Assembly (NCBI RefSeq): GCF_050624435.1
Contig: NC_134541.1
Location: 9,562,983-9,626,982 of the forward strand
Direction of reading: 5' to 3'
Length of the DNA: 64,000 nucleotides
Source of the DNA: Tenrec ecaudatus
Lineage: Eukaryota > Chordata > Mammalia > Afrosoricida > Tenrecidae
The notes beneath the pieces were generated by a model. It saw only the letters and a list, made by a program, of their open reading frames with translations. It did no database searches and was not told the DNA's origin. Positions within the stretch are counted from its first letter, which is position 1; each line of letters begins with the position of its first letter. Positions 42,655-53,769 of this stretch are shown in pieces. A program made the position numbers and the translations under genes.

Positions 42655-43550
42655 GAGAGATTTGGTGTTTTGCGATCTTGGGCTTTGGTCTTGTATTACC
42701 GTGCTCCTGCCTTCGGCGAGAGCCCTGTTTACCTTTTCGGTAACTGCAGCTTCACACGTGCACTAAGTGTGTAAGCCCGAGTTTTGCCACGGAGCAGCCG
42801 CCTGCCAGCCCTGTCCCTGCAGCCCCTGTAGTGTGGCCTCATCCTGGAATACATGAGCGTGTCTGTCACAGACTGGGAAGCACCTCTTAATGAGCATCAG
42901 CCTGTGGTAGCCTTGCAGCCAGCAAAAGGAACTGGCTTGCTGCTACCCAACCTTCACGGAGTCAGTATTACTGCTCAAAAACCAAGCCCCGGTTTAGTAC
43001 CTGCTCTGTCCCCTGGGACAGCCCTGGCGGTGCCGCCGCTAGCTAGTGGAAAGGCCAGGGTGCCTGACACCCAGCTGCTCACAAGGGAGAAAGCCGGCCA
43101 TCAGTCGCCCATTGAGAGACGTGTCCTAGGAGGGTCCTGCTGCCCGGTGCCCTGCACTTTGAGCGCCCTGTTCAGGCAGTTGCAGCAGCTGCTGCGTCAA
43201 CTCATCTTGGTGACCCTTCTACCAGGCATGCGGTCTTTCTCCAGGGACCGGCCTCCTCATCTTGTCCACAGCGAGACTCGCCGTCCTGGCTTCTCAGGGG
43301 AATCCTGGCCGTGCTTCCAAGACTGATGTGGGGGTCCTGCTGCATCCCCATCATCTGACATCTTTGCTAGCTGGAAACGGCATTTGAAAAGTTTTCTTTA
43401 GGGTGGGCGGTGGTCAGATGAGGGAGGGAGGACGAGGAGGGGAGCTAGAGGTAGAGAGTTTGATAACTGACTGCATTAGAGAGCCAGCTTAGGTCCTGGG
43501 AAAGGGTGTCCACTTAGAAGCCCTCACCACTCCCCCACAAACCAGAAAGA
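42655..43550. other. Downstream flank, no gene seen
   Basis: Unique sequence after the ZNF217 3' end. A 157-codon open frame at 42,853-43,326 (+) has no domain and no splice or promoter context, so it is not called. Confidence 0.45.
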
Positions 43551-43555
43551 CCCCC

Positions 43556-43735
43556 ACAAACCAAAACACTCACTGCCCTAGACCCTAGAGGACAGGGTGG
43601 AACTTCCCCTGTGGGTCTCCAAGACTAACTGGAGTGGACAGCTTCATCTTTCTCCCAGGCATTGGCTCTGACTTGCATACTGCTGACCTTGTGGTGACAC
43701 CTCCCAGCGCATTACCCCGAGGCCCCCAGGGCTCC
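43556..43735 (-). repeat. AfroSINE, antisense
   Basis: Complement of the tail (AAACACTCACTGCCCTAGAC), TGTGGGTCTCCAAGACTAAC and TGCTGACCTTGTGGTGAC, then a head remnant ending CCCAGGGCTCC. Confidence 0.82.
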
Positions 43736-43739
43736 ACGT

Positions 43740-44235
43740 GAAGTTCCCAAATCATCTACGGGAAACAAACTGGGTGGGGACTCCCCCAGGGGCTCCTGGC
43801 TCCTCCGGACAAGGAAGTGGTCTGCAGCCTCGGGTGTGACCACACCTGGAGCAGCATGGGCTGGGGTGGACCAGACTTGCACTATAACTAGATAGTTGAC
43901 AGAATCGGTTTAAACCAGTTCTGGGAAGTTGAATTCTCTGAAAACAAGCCACCAGGAACCCAATACATGGGAACAAAAGCCTTTGGATGGAAAGTACGTT
44001 TTCCAAAGCTGAACCCGGAGGCCAGGTGGGGCATCCTCAGTGATGCTGCCCCACCCTCTGTTCTCTCCCCAGGAGAGCTCGAATCCCCAAGCCCAGAGGG
44101 ACAAGGCACAGAACCCCTGGGAGTAGGCTGGGGCGCAGTTCTCCAGCGCTGCCCCCTGCCCACGCTGTCATTCCTAACTCCTGTGAAGAGAGCTGGGGCT
44201 CTACAGCCGGGACAGCGGCAGCTCTCCCTCCTCGG
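43740..44235. other. Intergenic, nothing assigned
   Basis: Unique sequence without gene or repeat that I can name. Confidence 0.4.
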
Positions 44236-44239
44236 AGTC

Positions 44240-44349
44240 CGATAAACACGGGGCTGTGGGTCGTTAGGGGTTTGCTCCCCTCCACGGTCTGTGGCTCGAA
44301 CCCACCCAGCTGCTCAGTGGGAGAAAAGACCACCATCTGCTTCCATAAG
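44240..44349 (+). repeat. AfroSINE head fragment
   Basis: GGGCTGTGGGTCGTTAGGGG, GGCTCGAACCCACCCAGCTG and ACCACCATCTGCTTCCATAA. It is truncated exactly where a second AfroSINE begins, suggesting that one inserted into the other. Confidence 0.75.
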
Positions 44350-44515
44350 AAGCCCTGGTGGCGTCATGCCTGTGCGTTGGGCTGCTAAGGGCTCAAGATC
44401 ACTAGCCGCTCTGTAGGAGGAAGACGAGGCTTTCTCCTCGTCAAGAGCTGAGCCTCGGAAGCCCACAGAGGCAGTTCTGGCCTGCCCTGCAGGGTTGCCA
44501 TGAGTCAAGAGTGAA
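44350..44515 (+). repeat. AfroSINE (second copy, tandem)
   Basis: GAAGCCCTGGTGGCGTCATG head, then AAGCCCACAGAGGCAGTTCT and GGGTTGCCATGAGTCAAGAG. Directly follows the truncated copy in the same orientation. Confidence 0.88.
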
Positions 44516-45415
44516 GGAGGCCCTCCCGCTCAACAGGTCAAGGGCTTGGCTACTCACCACAGCCTTGTCGTTTCAAACAGATCCACTCCGAAGGAGCTTG
44601 AAGCACCATGCAGAGCAGAAAGCCCCTGGGGCAGGGAACCGCGCCATGGACTAAGTACTATAACGACCTCAGACACTGACCTTGCAGGGAACATGGCGTC
44701 CATCCCCAAGGGCCACACCAGAAGGACTCCACATGGAGGCCTGACTGAACGAAGTAGGCCCTTCCTCAAAACTACCTGTAGCCCTTGGACTTAGGACTGA
44801 AGTTCCTTGATGGGACCAGAAGCAAAGGATGGCTGTCCCTCAACTGTGGACACGGTGGTGGTTGGATCTTGGGTGGGACCCCTGGCTTGGGTGTCCAGTG
44901 AGCGGGGACCCCTGACCACCATACCTTTGCTACAGCACTGCTCCTTTTGCATTAATAGGACAGGTTTAATCTGAGAGGCCAGGATCAGCCCTTGTAAGGA
45001 ATGGTACAGGACAATTTCCCCTCGCGCCCCCACCCCCATGCTCAATGTAAACAGCTCAATCTTTTAAGAATGCTGTCCTGAGCGACAGCTCATGGCTTGC
45101 TGACCACAGCTGGATGCTACTGGAGTAAACGCAACAGTACCTTACATTCCGTGTCATTGGATAAAAATACCCCGGGGGGATAACTGACATTGTGCATCAG
45201 AGTCGTGCATAACCTGTGGCCAAGCAGATGGGTTCTGGGCTCCCACTTAAATCCAGCCCCAGTCTAAGAACAGTTCTTATGACATGGCCCTGCTCGATAC
45301 TCACCTTCATGAAGCGGTCACTGAAGATAAGGGCGCTACAGCAAAGAATGGTGAAGAAAGCAGATGGCGCCCGGCTATCAATCGGAATAGTGGTCAGGGG
45401 TTTTAGCAAGGAGCC
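44516..45415. other. Intergenic, nothing assigned
   Basis: A weak SINE-like TCAAGGGCTTGGCTACTCAC motif at 44,538 may be a further AfroSINE relic. No gene is seen. Confidence 0.4.
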
Positions 45416-45419
45416 GCAG

Positions 45420-45588
45420 TGGGGTAGTGAGTGGGTGGTGTGGTGGTTATGCGTTCGACTGCAGTGTGCATGGTCCGCACTTCAAAAGCACCAGCAGCTC
45501 TTCGGGAGGAAGACGGGGCTTTCTACCCCTGTAAAGCGTCACGGTAAGTCAGTATGGACTCAATGACAGTGAGGTTCTTTTGGTTCTG
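45420..45588 (+). repeat. AfroSINE
   Basis: GGGTGGTGTGGTGGTTATGC head, CACTTCAAAAGCACCAGCAG and GTCAGTATGGACTCAATGAC tail. An internal deletion removes the AGGGGCAGTTC segment. Confidence 0.83.
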
Positions 45589-45589
45589 G

Positions 45590-46345
45590 GTCATGAAGTT
45601 CTGTAGTCCAACAAGCAGCCATCTAGGTGAGGCGTCAAGTGTGCTAGCCCGTGTGCTCCTAAGAGGACAACAAAATCCAAATGTGATGAAGGGACAAGTT
45701 ATCAGAGCTCAAATTGTGAACACCAATTTGCAGAAGACTATGGAGGACGGCGGGTGCCCGAAGTCCATCTGCAGAGTACCTAGTCATCTTAAGCCTCCGG
45801 CAGGTCCCGCCAGCCACAGGTGAGGGACTCAACAGCTTTACTATCAGCCAGGGACTACTGTAAACTCGATTACGGTGGCTGGAACTACGGTGTCATAGGA
45901 TACACGGTCAGTTGACCTCCTTGATCCAGCCTGAATGCTCTAAGCGCAACAATTTCTCGCTTGGTCCAAGACAGAAATTTCTTTCCTGGCCTTTTAAAAT
46001 AGTGCTGCTGTTTTTTCATTCTTACTCTTGGTTGTATTTTTATCTTGAGATATCCATTATTTTTTCTTTCTTTTTCATTTTGTTTTGTAATGTTTCTGTT
46101 AGGTCCCTCAGTTTATGAAGCATAGAGAGATGGTTTTATGGCGGCAGGGGGTGGGGAGCGGGAGGGGAATTAGGTAGCAAATCATGAATGTGCGAGGGGG
46201 AAGGGAACACCGGAACTGATTGTGATGATGTGATACAATTTTTAAAAGCGATTTAACTGGAAGTGTCTGATATATGAATTTTATACTAATAAGACTATTA
46301 AGAACAAAGTCCAAATGGGGCAGTTTTACTCTGTTACACAGGGGT
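45590..46345. other. Intergenic, possible L1 3' relic
   Basis: The stretch 46,133-46,260 (GGAGCGGGAGGGGAA, GAACTGATTGTGATGATG) is purine-rich like the L1 3'UTR but too short to assign. Otherwise unique. Confidence 0.35.
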
Positions 46346-46349
46346 GGAA

Positions 46350-46445
46350 TCATCTTAACATTATTTTCATTTTACGGATGAGAAAACTGAGGGAGGCCTA
46401 GCCAAGTTAGGTCACTTACCCACCGCTGGTAAAGGGGTGAAGTAG
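46350..46445 (-). repeat. MIR-like SINE fragment
   Basis: ATTTTACGGATGAGAAAACT and GAGGGAGGCCTAGCCAAGTT match the conserved core region of ancient mammalian MIRs. The strand call is tentative. Confidence 0.6.
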
Positions 46446-46529
46446 GTTTCTTTTTGTTTTCAGTAAAAAATAGTAATAATTCTGTTTTAAGTCTGCATTT
46501 ACATAGCAAATTGGGCTCCCAGTGGGCAA

Positions 46530-46910
46530 TTTTTTTCAAGTTTTATTGCCATATGATTCACATATTATACAGTTCAATAGTTCAGTCACATCAAGAAGAG
46601 TTATGCAGTCTTGACCACAATCCGTTTCAGAAGGTTTTCTCTGTTATTGTACTCATTGCCGTTAGCTCCCCATTTCCTCTCAACAGCCCTTGCCACACCC
46701 ACGAGGAAACAGTAATCCAGTGACTGTAGATTTACCTATCCTGGATTTCATGTACAGAAAATCATTAAACAAAACCAGACAACAATAATAAAATAGCTAA
46801 AAACTTTAAAAGAAAGCAGAAAATATTAAAAACCAGAACACATGTAAATGAATCAAAAGGGAGATCAAACGATCGGGTGTTAAATTTTAACCTCATTGCT
46901 TCTGTGAGAT
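46530..46910 (-). mobile_element. Ancient L1M-like 3' end, antisense
   Basis: TTTTATTGCCATATGATTCA and ATTATACAGTTCAATAG, later ATTTACCTATCCTGGATTTC and AAAAGGGAGATCAAACGAT. The same ordered blocks recur at 55,810-56,230, which confirms a repeat family distinct from the GGGGGCTCATACAA type. Confidence 0.72.
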
Positions 46911-46914
46911 CCAT

Positions 46915-47370
46915 CTTCCAATACACTCTGCATCCTCTCAAGGGTAGCCACACCCCTGGCTCACTGGACAATTTTAAAGCACACGATTCTGTCTGTAACA
47001 TAGGTTAGAATCTTCACATTCTCATACTTCCCATTCTGCTTGTCCCATTTCCGTTTATCCAGCATCCCTACTCTGCCTCTTTGCCTTTCCAGTAAATGTC
47101 ATAGTTGATTGTCTAAGGGAGCTCATTCCTCAGAGATGGTGTTTAGAGGCTGGTCTGTTCATTGACCTTCCGGAGTGACTTCAGTTTCAAGTTCAAAGGT
47201 GTCTTGGGGTGGTCATCTCAGAGTTTCCTTGAGTCTCTTATCCGGCCAGCAAGTCTAGAGTTTTGGAGGAATTTGAGGTTTATTCTACATTTTCTTCCCA
47301 TCCTCTCTGGCACCTTTTATTGTGTCTGGTCAGAGCCGGGCACCATCTAGTGCCTCTGGACTCAGAGGCA
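46915..47370. other. Intergenic, nothing assigned
   Basis: Unique sequence; possibly a continuation of the old L1, but the match fades. Confidence 0.35.
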
Positions 47371-47375
47371 GTGCT

Positions 47376-47573
47376 GTACAAACCATTCACTGCCACTGAG
47401 CTGTTTCTGACGTGTGGCGACCCTGTAGCACAGCGCCCTGCCCCCTGTGGGTTTTTGAGACTGCAACTCTGTAAGGGGGTAGGAAGCCTCATCTTTTCCA
47501 TGAGGAGTGGCTGGTGGTTTCAAACGGCTGACCTCACTGTTAGCAGCCCAACATGTAACCCACAATGCCACGT
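47376..47573 (-). repeat. AfroSINE, antisense
   Basis: TCACTGCCACTGAGCTGTTT, GGCGACCCTGTAGCACAGC, TGGTTTCAAACGGCTGACC and GTAACCCACAATGCCAC. Full length. Confidence 0.92.
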
Positions 47574-47579
47574 ACGTAT

Positions 47580-48425
47580 GCCGCATGCGCAGTGAGCTTG
47601 TTGGAAAAGTAGACGAGGCCAACCAGGGTTTATAACCCCGGAGCTCGCCCGCTTGGTATAAGCAGTTGTCACCAACGGCTTCCTGCCGGCTTTGATATTT
47701 AGCTATTGGTGACACATTTCCAGAGATGGCACATGGGTCGTCAGTTCAAATATCATCAGGAATATAACTATAAATATTTCTTTTGTACATTTTGAATGTC
47801 TTTACTTGTGTATCGCACCACAGCACTGTAGAACAGAATGAGAGCTGAGTGTCAGAGCACCCACATGTCCAGTGGGATGTGGCTGCAGCACACCACTGCA
47901 GACGGCTAGCTCTGGGGAGAGACACACGCATGTAAGATGGACACAGCACATAACTGAGTCCCCCAACCCCTTGGATTGTAGAGCTCTTTTTTGGGGGCTG
48001 GGGGTACTAGTAAAACTTCATCAGCTTTACTATGAAGCACCTGTGAATTCTCCGGTGGTCTGGGTGGTGGGTCCACTCTACTGCGCGCGGCTGCATTTGT
48101 TGCGAGAATCACCTGACACACCAACAAGGGACGGTCACCATTATTAAAGCCACCACCCTTAAGCTAACTGTTGTTACCTGCACAGTGATAAAGCTCTCTT
48201 GGAAATACCACTTAGCTCACTTATGTGAGGCTTCACATGCCCCTTCCTCAGAGGCCCAGTGGTGAGCTCCTTTCTGTTCATTTTCCTCATCCGGCCCTTG
48301 CATTCAGGTGTGTGACGGTAGCCAAACCACACTGCCGTTTTCTGGAGTTTACTTCCGGTAACGTCAAAAACCCGATTTAACTTAGCACACTAGGAGCAGT
48401 GGCCTTTCTGTTGCCTTAAGATGCT
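47580..48425. other. Intergenic, nothing assigned
   Basis: Unique sequence without gene or named repeat. Confidence 0.4.
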
Positions 48426-48429
48426 GTGG

Positions 48430-48632
48430 GCTCTGAGATCCTTCACCTCACTGCTACCGGGTCCGTGTCAACGCAGGGTGGCCCTGTGGGACTTTGTAGA
48501 CCTGCCCCCAGGGGTTTCTGAGACTGTCACTCACAAACCCTTGTCTTCCTCCCTTGGAGCAGCGGGTGGTTTCGAACTGCACACATTGAGGTTAGCAATC
48601 CGATACATAATCACTACACCCACCAGGGCTCC
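48430..48632 (-). repeat. AfroSINE, antisense
   Basis: TGGCCCTGTGGGACTTTGTA, GGGTTTCTGAGACTGTCAC, GGTTTCGAACTGCACAC and CCACCAGGGCTCC terminus. Confidence 0.9.
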
Positions 48633-48889
48633 AAGAGGGGGCTGCAAGTTGGGGAAGTGGGGAGGGAGTTCTGATCCCTGGCTTGGGGGAGGAAGGTCTA
48701 GGAAAAAAATGAGTCTGGCTAGGAGAATTCAGGTGCCCAGAGAAAAGAGATTTGGGTCTGGTAGGGAAAGGGAGAGAATATGTCATTTTCTCCCCACGTT
48801 CCTCCAATGGAAAAAGGGTCAAAAGGACGTGATGGACAGCTTGCTAAAAGGAAATACACGGATGGCCGAAAGCCGCCTGAAATTGGTCA

Positions 48890-49030
48890 GCATCATTGTT
48901 GGTAGATGCCATTGAGTCCGTCCTGACCCCTAGCGACCCTATCCATGCACAACTGAAGGACACGTGGCCGGTCCATGCCTGCCTCAAAATACTTCCTGTG
49001 CCTGAGCTCCTGCTTGCAGCCACCTCCTGC
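48890..49030 (-). repeat. AfroSINE-related SINE (second subfamily), antisense
   Basis: TTGTTGGTAGATGCCATTGA, GTCCGTCCTGACCCCTAGC, GACCCTATCCATGCACAACT and ACACGTGGCCGGTCC. A version with a different middle (the complement of GGGCAGTGT...GTGCATAGGGTC). A sister in sense orientation lies at 58,955-59,071. Confidence 0.7.
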
Positions 49031-49034
49031 TCCC

Positions 49035-49975
49035 GCCCTGGACCCCTTCCCAAGTGGCTCCAATGGGAGTTTCGGAGAAGCGATTGGGAACTCAAGATGA
49101 GGGACACAGATAAACACATAAACTCACACGTCCCTTTGAACCCGGGGCAACAGTGACCAGCACAACCTTTGCTCAGGTATGCGTGCGGCCAGCCCCTATC
49201 ATAGCAGGGCTGTACGGCTTCTCCTTGTAGCTTTTCTGCACTGAGCCCTGCAGAGGATGCTCCCTGGCTGCTGCAAGGAGCTTGGCTTTTGCTGTGCCCA
49301 TGATGGGGAGCCACCGGGAGTGAGTCCGAACTCACTCGAAGGCAGCACGAGCCAGGGAGTGAGTGGACAGTTGGTGTGACCAGATGCTGTGTCCCCAGTT
49401 CCGGGGGTGGTATGTGGCCCCCGGGACATTGGATCAATGACATCACCTCCAACTGAGGGTCAACATCTGGGCAGCAGGGACCCTGGGGGTCTGGCAGAGC
49501 CTCTCTTTCTACAGTATTGACCTTGGGTCCCCTTCCTGGAAGACACTACCTGTCAGTGCACCAACCCCGGTGGAGAGGGCCTGGGGAGCTTCATGGAGCA
49601 GGTGCCTCTGGCCTGTGACTCACTCAAGGAGTGTAGGGAGTTGGCACTTGCTCTCAATGGACCTTTCTTGTCAAGTGCAGGCAGCAAGGCCCACTGTTGA
49701 CAGACAGCAGTCTCCCCGGGGGCCTCCAGGTTGAGGGACAGGGCCTGGTGAGCTGGTGAAGTACTGAGCTGGGAGGTGCCAGTCGGTTTGGGTGGGGGTG
49801 GGGTAAGTTGAATTCCAAGGCCCAGTTTCGTGGACCAGAGGCCGGCATGCCATGCCAGGAACCAATAGGAAGGCTGGGATTTTTTTGGTGGAAACTTTTT
49901 GTTTACTGCCCCTTGTTTTTTATCAGGTGAGCAGGCCAGGGTGGTGAATCGGAAAACAGATTTCTCGAAGCCTTG
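49035..49975. other. Intergenic, nothing assigned
   Basis: GC-rich unique sequence; no gene. Confidence 0.4.
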
Positions 49976-49979
49976 GACA

Positions 49980-50098
49980 GGAGCTGGTGGCGCAACAGTT
50001 AAGGGCTCGGGCTTGGTAAAAGGATGGAAGTTCGAAACCACCCAGTGGCTCTGCAGGAGAAAGACTAGGTGTTTCACCCCGTAAAAACTCCAGCCCCT
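49980..50098 (+). repeat. AfroSINE 5' half joined to an L1 3' end
   Basis: GGAGCTGGTGGCGCAACAGT head, GTTCGAAACCACCCAGTGGC and CCCCGTAAAAACTCCAGCCC. The SINE stops abruptly and L1 sequence begins at about 50,100. Confidence 0.85.
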
Positions 50099-50099
50099 G

Positions 50100-50485
50100 G
50101 AACAAGGAATCCAGGGTGGATGATCCCTTCAGGACCAGTGGTGAGAGTGGTGATACTGGCAGGGTGGAAGGGAGGGTGGGGTGGAAAGGGGGAACCGATG
50201 ACAAGGATCTACATACAACCTCCTCCCTGGGGGAAGGACAACAGAAAAGTGGGTGAAGTGAGACGTCGGACAGTGTAAGATACGACAAAATACTAATTTA
50301 TACATTATCAAGGGTTCATGAGGGAGGGAGGAGTGGAGAGGGAGGGGGAAAATGAGCTGATACCAAAGGCTCAAGTAGAAAGCAAATGTTTTGAGAATGA
50401 TGATGGCAACAAATGTACAAATGTGCTTGACACAATGGATGTATGTGTGGATTGTGTGAGAGTTGTACGAACCCCCAATAAAATG
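50100..50485 (+). mobile_element. L1 3' end
   Basis: AGGAATCCAGGGTGGATGAT, a G-rich tract with GGGAGGGTGGGGTGGAAAGG, ACCTCCTCCCTGGGGGA and AAAGTGGGTGAAGTGAGACG. Terminal GAACCCCCAATAAAATGATT, then an A-rich region with C interruptions to about 50,620. Confidence 0.93.
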
Positions 50486-50629
50486 ATTAAACGACAACAA
50501 AAAACCCCAAACAAAAAGAAAGCCACTGACAAAAATGGAAAAGCCTAAAAAAAACCCAAAACAACAACAAAAAAATCTCCAGCCTAAAAAAAAAACAAAC
50601 CCCCAAACAAAAAATGTCCAGCCTAGACC

Positions 50630-51320
50630 ACCCCTCGGGAGCGGGTGCCCTCCGTCCTCTGTGGTCGCCGTGAGTCCAGTCTGCGGGATGGAGCCCACGG
50701 CAACTCTTGCTTGCCTTGCGTCAGAATTAACTTGCTGTTAAAACAAGCTCTTTATTTAAAATTTTGCCTTTTCGGATCCTTAATATCAGTGATACACCAC
50801 TCAGCTTGCAGGGAGGTGGTGGGGGGTGCATCTCCCCCCACCCCAATGGCTACAAACAGCCCCTGGAGTGGCCGAGCTCCAGGACTTTCAGGAGCATGTT
50901 AGCCTCCCAGTTGTCACCGAAGGTCTCCCTCTATTTGGGCTGGATCGGTGCCAGTCTGACCTGTGATGCGGGTCCCACCAAAGCGGAGCCTCTGCAAGCT
51001 TCACCTTTGAGGCGGAGCCAGTTGAAACCTCTGTTCACACCATCACCACAGGGTGGGGCCCATCCAGGATACACAGCCACCGGGTCACCGCCCCATCCTT
51101 TGCTGCTGTCGCCCCAAATTAAGCGCCTTCCTGAGACGGGAGGCGGCATTTCTCCTCTGGAACAGCACGCAGCTGCGTTGTCATTCCAAGCCAGCAATGC
51201 CTTTGGAACCAGAGGTCATTTGGCAAAGGAAAATCATTGACCACTGCAGACGTGAGACGTCCCACTTCCCATGGTCGGAACTCCCCGCCCCCCCTTTTTC
51301 TGAGATAGCATTTCTTTAAC
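50630..51320. other. Intergenic, nothing assigned
   Basis: Unique sequence between two L1 insertions. No gene. Confidence 0.4.
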
Positions 51321-51336
51321 ACAATTTAGCGACCCT

Positions 51337-52074
51337 GCCCACATGGAAGAAGCACACCAGCCTGTGCGATCACAAGGTGCCAAAGGGACCAGGTATAAGG
51401 CATCATCAGAATAAAAAAAATTCTTACCATAATGAATGAGGGGGGAAGTGCAGAGTGGAGATCCAAAGCCCATTTGTCGGCCACTGGAGATCACTTCGCA
51501 GAGGAGATGAGTCAGTGAGGGTGCGACGTAGCACCGATGAAGAATACAGCTTTCCTCCAGTTCCTAAATGCTTCCTCCCTCCCCCCAAACCCCACTGCCA
51601 TGATCCGAATTCTACCTTGCAAGTATGGATAGAGCAGAGGATGTACACTGGTGCAGATAGGAGCTGGAGGCACAGGGAATCCAGGGCGGATGATCCCTTC
51701 AGGACCAGGGGTGTGAGGGGCGATACTGGGAGAGTAGAGGGAGAGTGGGTTAGAAAGGGGATTACAAGGTTGGAAAGGGGATTACATGTGACCTCCTCCC
51801 TGGGGGACGGACAACAGAAAAGGGGGTGAAGGGAGACGTCTGACAGGGCAAGATATGACAAAATAATAATTTATAAATTATCAAGGGCTCATGAGGGAGA
51901 GGGGAGCGGGGAGGGAGGGGGGGGGGAAGAGGACCTGATGCAGAGGGCTTAAGTGGAGAGCAAATGCTTTGAAAATGATGAGGGCAATGAATGTACAGAT
52001 GTGCTTTACACAATTGTAGGTATTGATTATGATAAGAGTTGTATGAGCCCCTAATAAAACGTTTAAAAAACCAA
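51337..52074 (+). mobile_element. L1 3' end, 738 bp, with exact 16-bp target-site duplication
   Basis: Flanked by ACAATTTAGCGACCCT at 51,321-51,336 and again at 52,075-52,090. It contains the full 3'UTR block set including AAATGCTTCCTCCCTCC, GGATGTACACTGG, a 12-G patch (51,918-51,927 region), GATGAGGGCAATGAATG and GAGCCCCTAATAAAACG with a short A tail. No ORF2 remains, so it was 5'-truncated on insertion. Confidence 0.96.
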
Positions 52075-52142
52075 ACAATTTAGCGACCCTATCTGACACA
52101 ATAGTTATGGTACAAAAGTTCTGCCCAAAGGGACCTGTAGTC

Positions 52143-52945
52143 GTGACATAGTCTGTTGTCAATTTGAGACTTAAGAGTGAAGGGGTGGAGTTCAGCCTGT
52201 CAATCAGGTCACAGCTTGATGACCTCATTTGGAGGCCCTAAGGAGATAAATAGCTCACAGGAGGCAGGACACACACTCACTCCCTGCGAGACATTCCTGT
52301 TGAGAAGACGCATGGAGCTACACTAGCGCCCTGGAGCTGAAGGAGCCACGTGGAGGCCCCTGCCAGCGCTGAGATGCTTCCACCGCCACTGGATCCACAA
52401 GACTTCCCACCCACTGGTCTGTGATCTTCCTGCATTCAGTGTCATGGCAAGAGTTATGTGAGTCTCAAGAGGAATTTATAGATTGGCATCAGATATATGG
52501 GCTAATATCGGAGTTATGGACTTGATCTGGACTGGGCTGGGATGTTTTCTCAATATTCAATTGCTCTTGTATATAAAATTCTTTTTTTTTTTTTACATTT
52601 TATTAGGGGCTCATACAACTCTTACCACAATCCATACATACATCAATTGCATAAAGCACATTTGTACATTCTTTGCCCTCATCATTCTCAAAAACATTTG
52701 CTTTTCTCTCTTTATTATTATTTAAAATTTTTAAAAACATTTTTATTAGGGACTCATACAACTCTTATCACAATCTATATATACATCAATTGTGTAAAGC
52801 ACATCTGTACATTCATTGCCCTCATCATTTTCAAAGCATTTGCTCTCTACTTAAGCCCTCTGCATCAGGTCCTCTTTTCCCGCCTCCCTCCCCGCTCCTC
52901 CCTCCCTCTATAAAACTCTTCTTATAAACATATGAGTCTATCCAG
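52143..52945 (+). mobile_element. Solo LTR of MaLR (MLT1-like) type, interrupted by L1 ends
   Basis: Starts near TTGTCAATTTGAGACTTAAG. It includes GAGTTCAGCCTGTCAATCAG, GAGATGCTTCCACC, GATCTGGACTGGGCTGG and a 3' end ATGAGTCTATCCAGACTAAC. This terminal layout (gtcaattt start, pairs of GGACTGG-like motifs, CTAAC end) resembles ERVL-MaLR LTRs. A related copy in antisense lies at 57,520-58,040. No internal retroviral genes are seen. Two antisense L1 ends split it at 52,586-52,912. Confidence 0.55.
52586..52912 (-). mobile_element. Two consecutive L1 3' ends, antisense, nested in the LTR
   Basis: TTTTATTAGGGGCTCATACA at 52,598 and TTTTATTAGGGACTCATACA at 52,740. Each is followed by the ACATTTGTACATT / CCCTCATCATT blocks. 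The flanks TATAAAATTCTT (left, about 52,572) and TATAAAACTCTT (right, about 52,910) look like one target-site duplication with a single mismatch. Confidence 0.88.
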
Positions 52946-53560
52946 ACTAACATGGGACCCAACGGGAATGGCACTTAGCTAAGGGACACAGATGGGTCCT
53001 CTGTTGCTCTGCCTGGGTCGCCGCTCGCCTTCCTTACGTGGGGTTTCCCAAGTGAAAGTTTTCCCATCACGTTTCCATCGCACCTGAGCACCGCCATCAT
53101 TACCAGCATGCAAGCACCCTGTGTTTCTGTTTACATCCACTGTGGGTCAGTCTTTCCTGCCAACGCCCACCGAGCTACTGCTGTCCACCACTGCTCTTCC
53201 TGGACGGTGGGAGGAAAATGACCCTCCCACACCACAGCCCGGCTGGGGCACTTATAGCTGCCATCAATGGAAAAGTAATAGAAACATATGCAAAGGGTCA
53301 AAGCCATCAGCTGGGACTAATTGTGAAAGAGAACACGTGTCCTCCTCCTTCAATGGCTCCGTTTTGCCCAGCTTCCATGGCAGCGTGGTTCCCGGCAGGC
53401 TCTTGCTTCTCCCAACCTGTCCACTGTCGCACACCATTCTTCAGTTCACCAATAGCAACGTTTCTCCTTGGGGGTGGTGCGGGTGGTGGTGGAGGTGAAG
53501 GTGCTGCTGACATTTTGGGATGGGCAACTAAAAAAAATATTTCTGTTATTCTTGTTGAGG
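52946..53560. other. Intergenic, nothing assigned
   Basis: Unique sequence with a GGTGG-rich patch near 53,480. No gene. Confidence 0.4.
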
Positions 53561-53566
53561 ATAGAT

Positions 53567-53766
53567 CTGGGAGGACTGGTGGCATAGTGGTTACGAGTGG
53601 GACTGTTTTCTGCAAGGTCAGCAGTTCGAAACCACAAGCTGCCCCATGTGAGAAAGACGAGGCTTTCTACTTGAGAGTGACAGTCTCAGAAACCCACAGG
53701 GGCAGTTCTACCCTGTCCTACAGGGTCCCTGTGAACCTGCTTCCACTCGCTGCCAGTGAGTTTGGG
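53567..53766 (+). repeat. AfroSINE
   Basis: GGGAGGACTGGTGGCATAGT head, AAGGTCAGCAGTTCGAAACC, AGGGGCAGTTCTACCCTGTC and TCGCTGCCAGTGAGTTTGG. Full length. Confidence 0.93.
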
Positions 53767-53769
53767 TAT

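Noticed and set aside
42853-43326. 157-codon open frame downstream of ZNF217
   Set aside because: No domain, no splice or promoter context and no recalled homologue.
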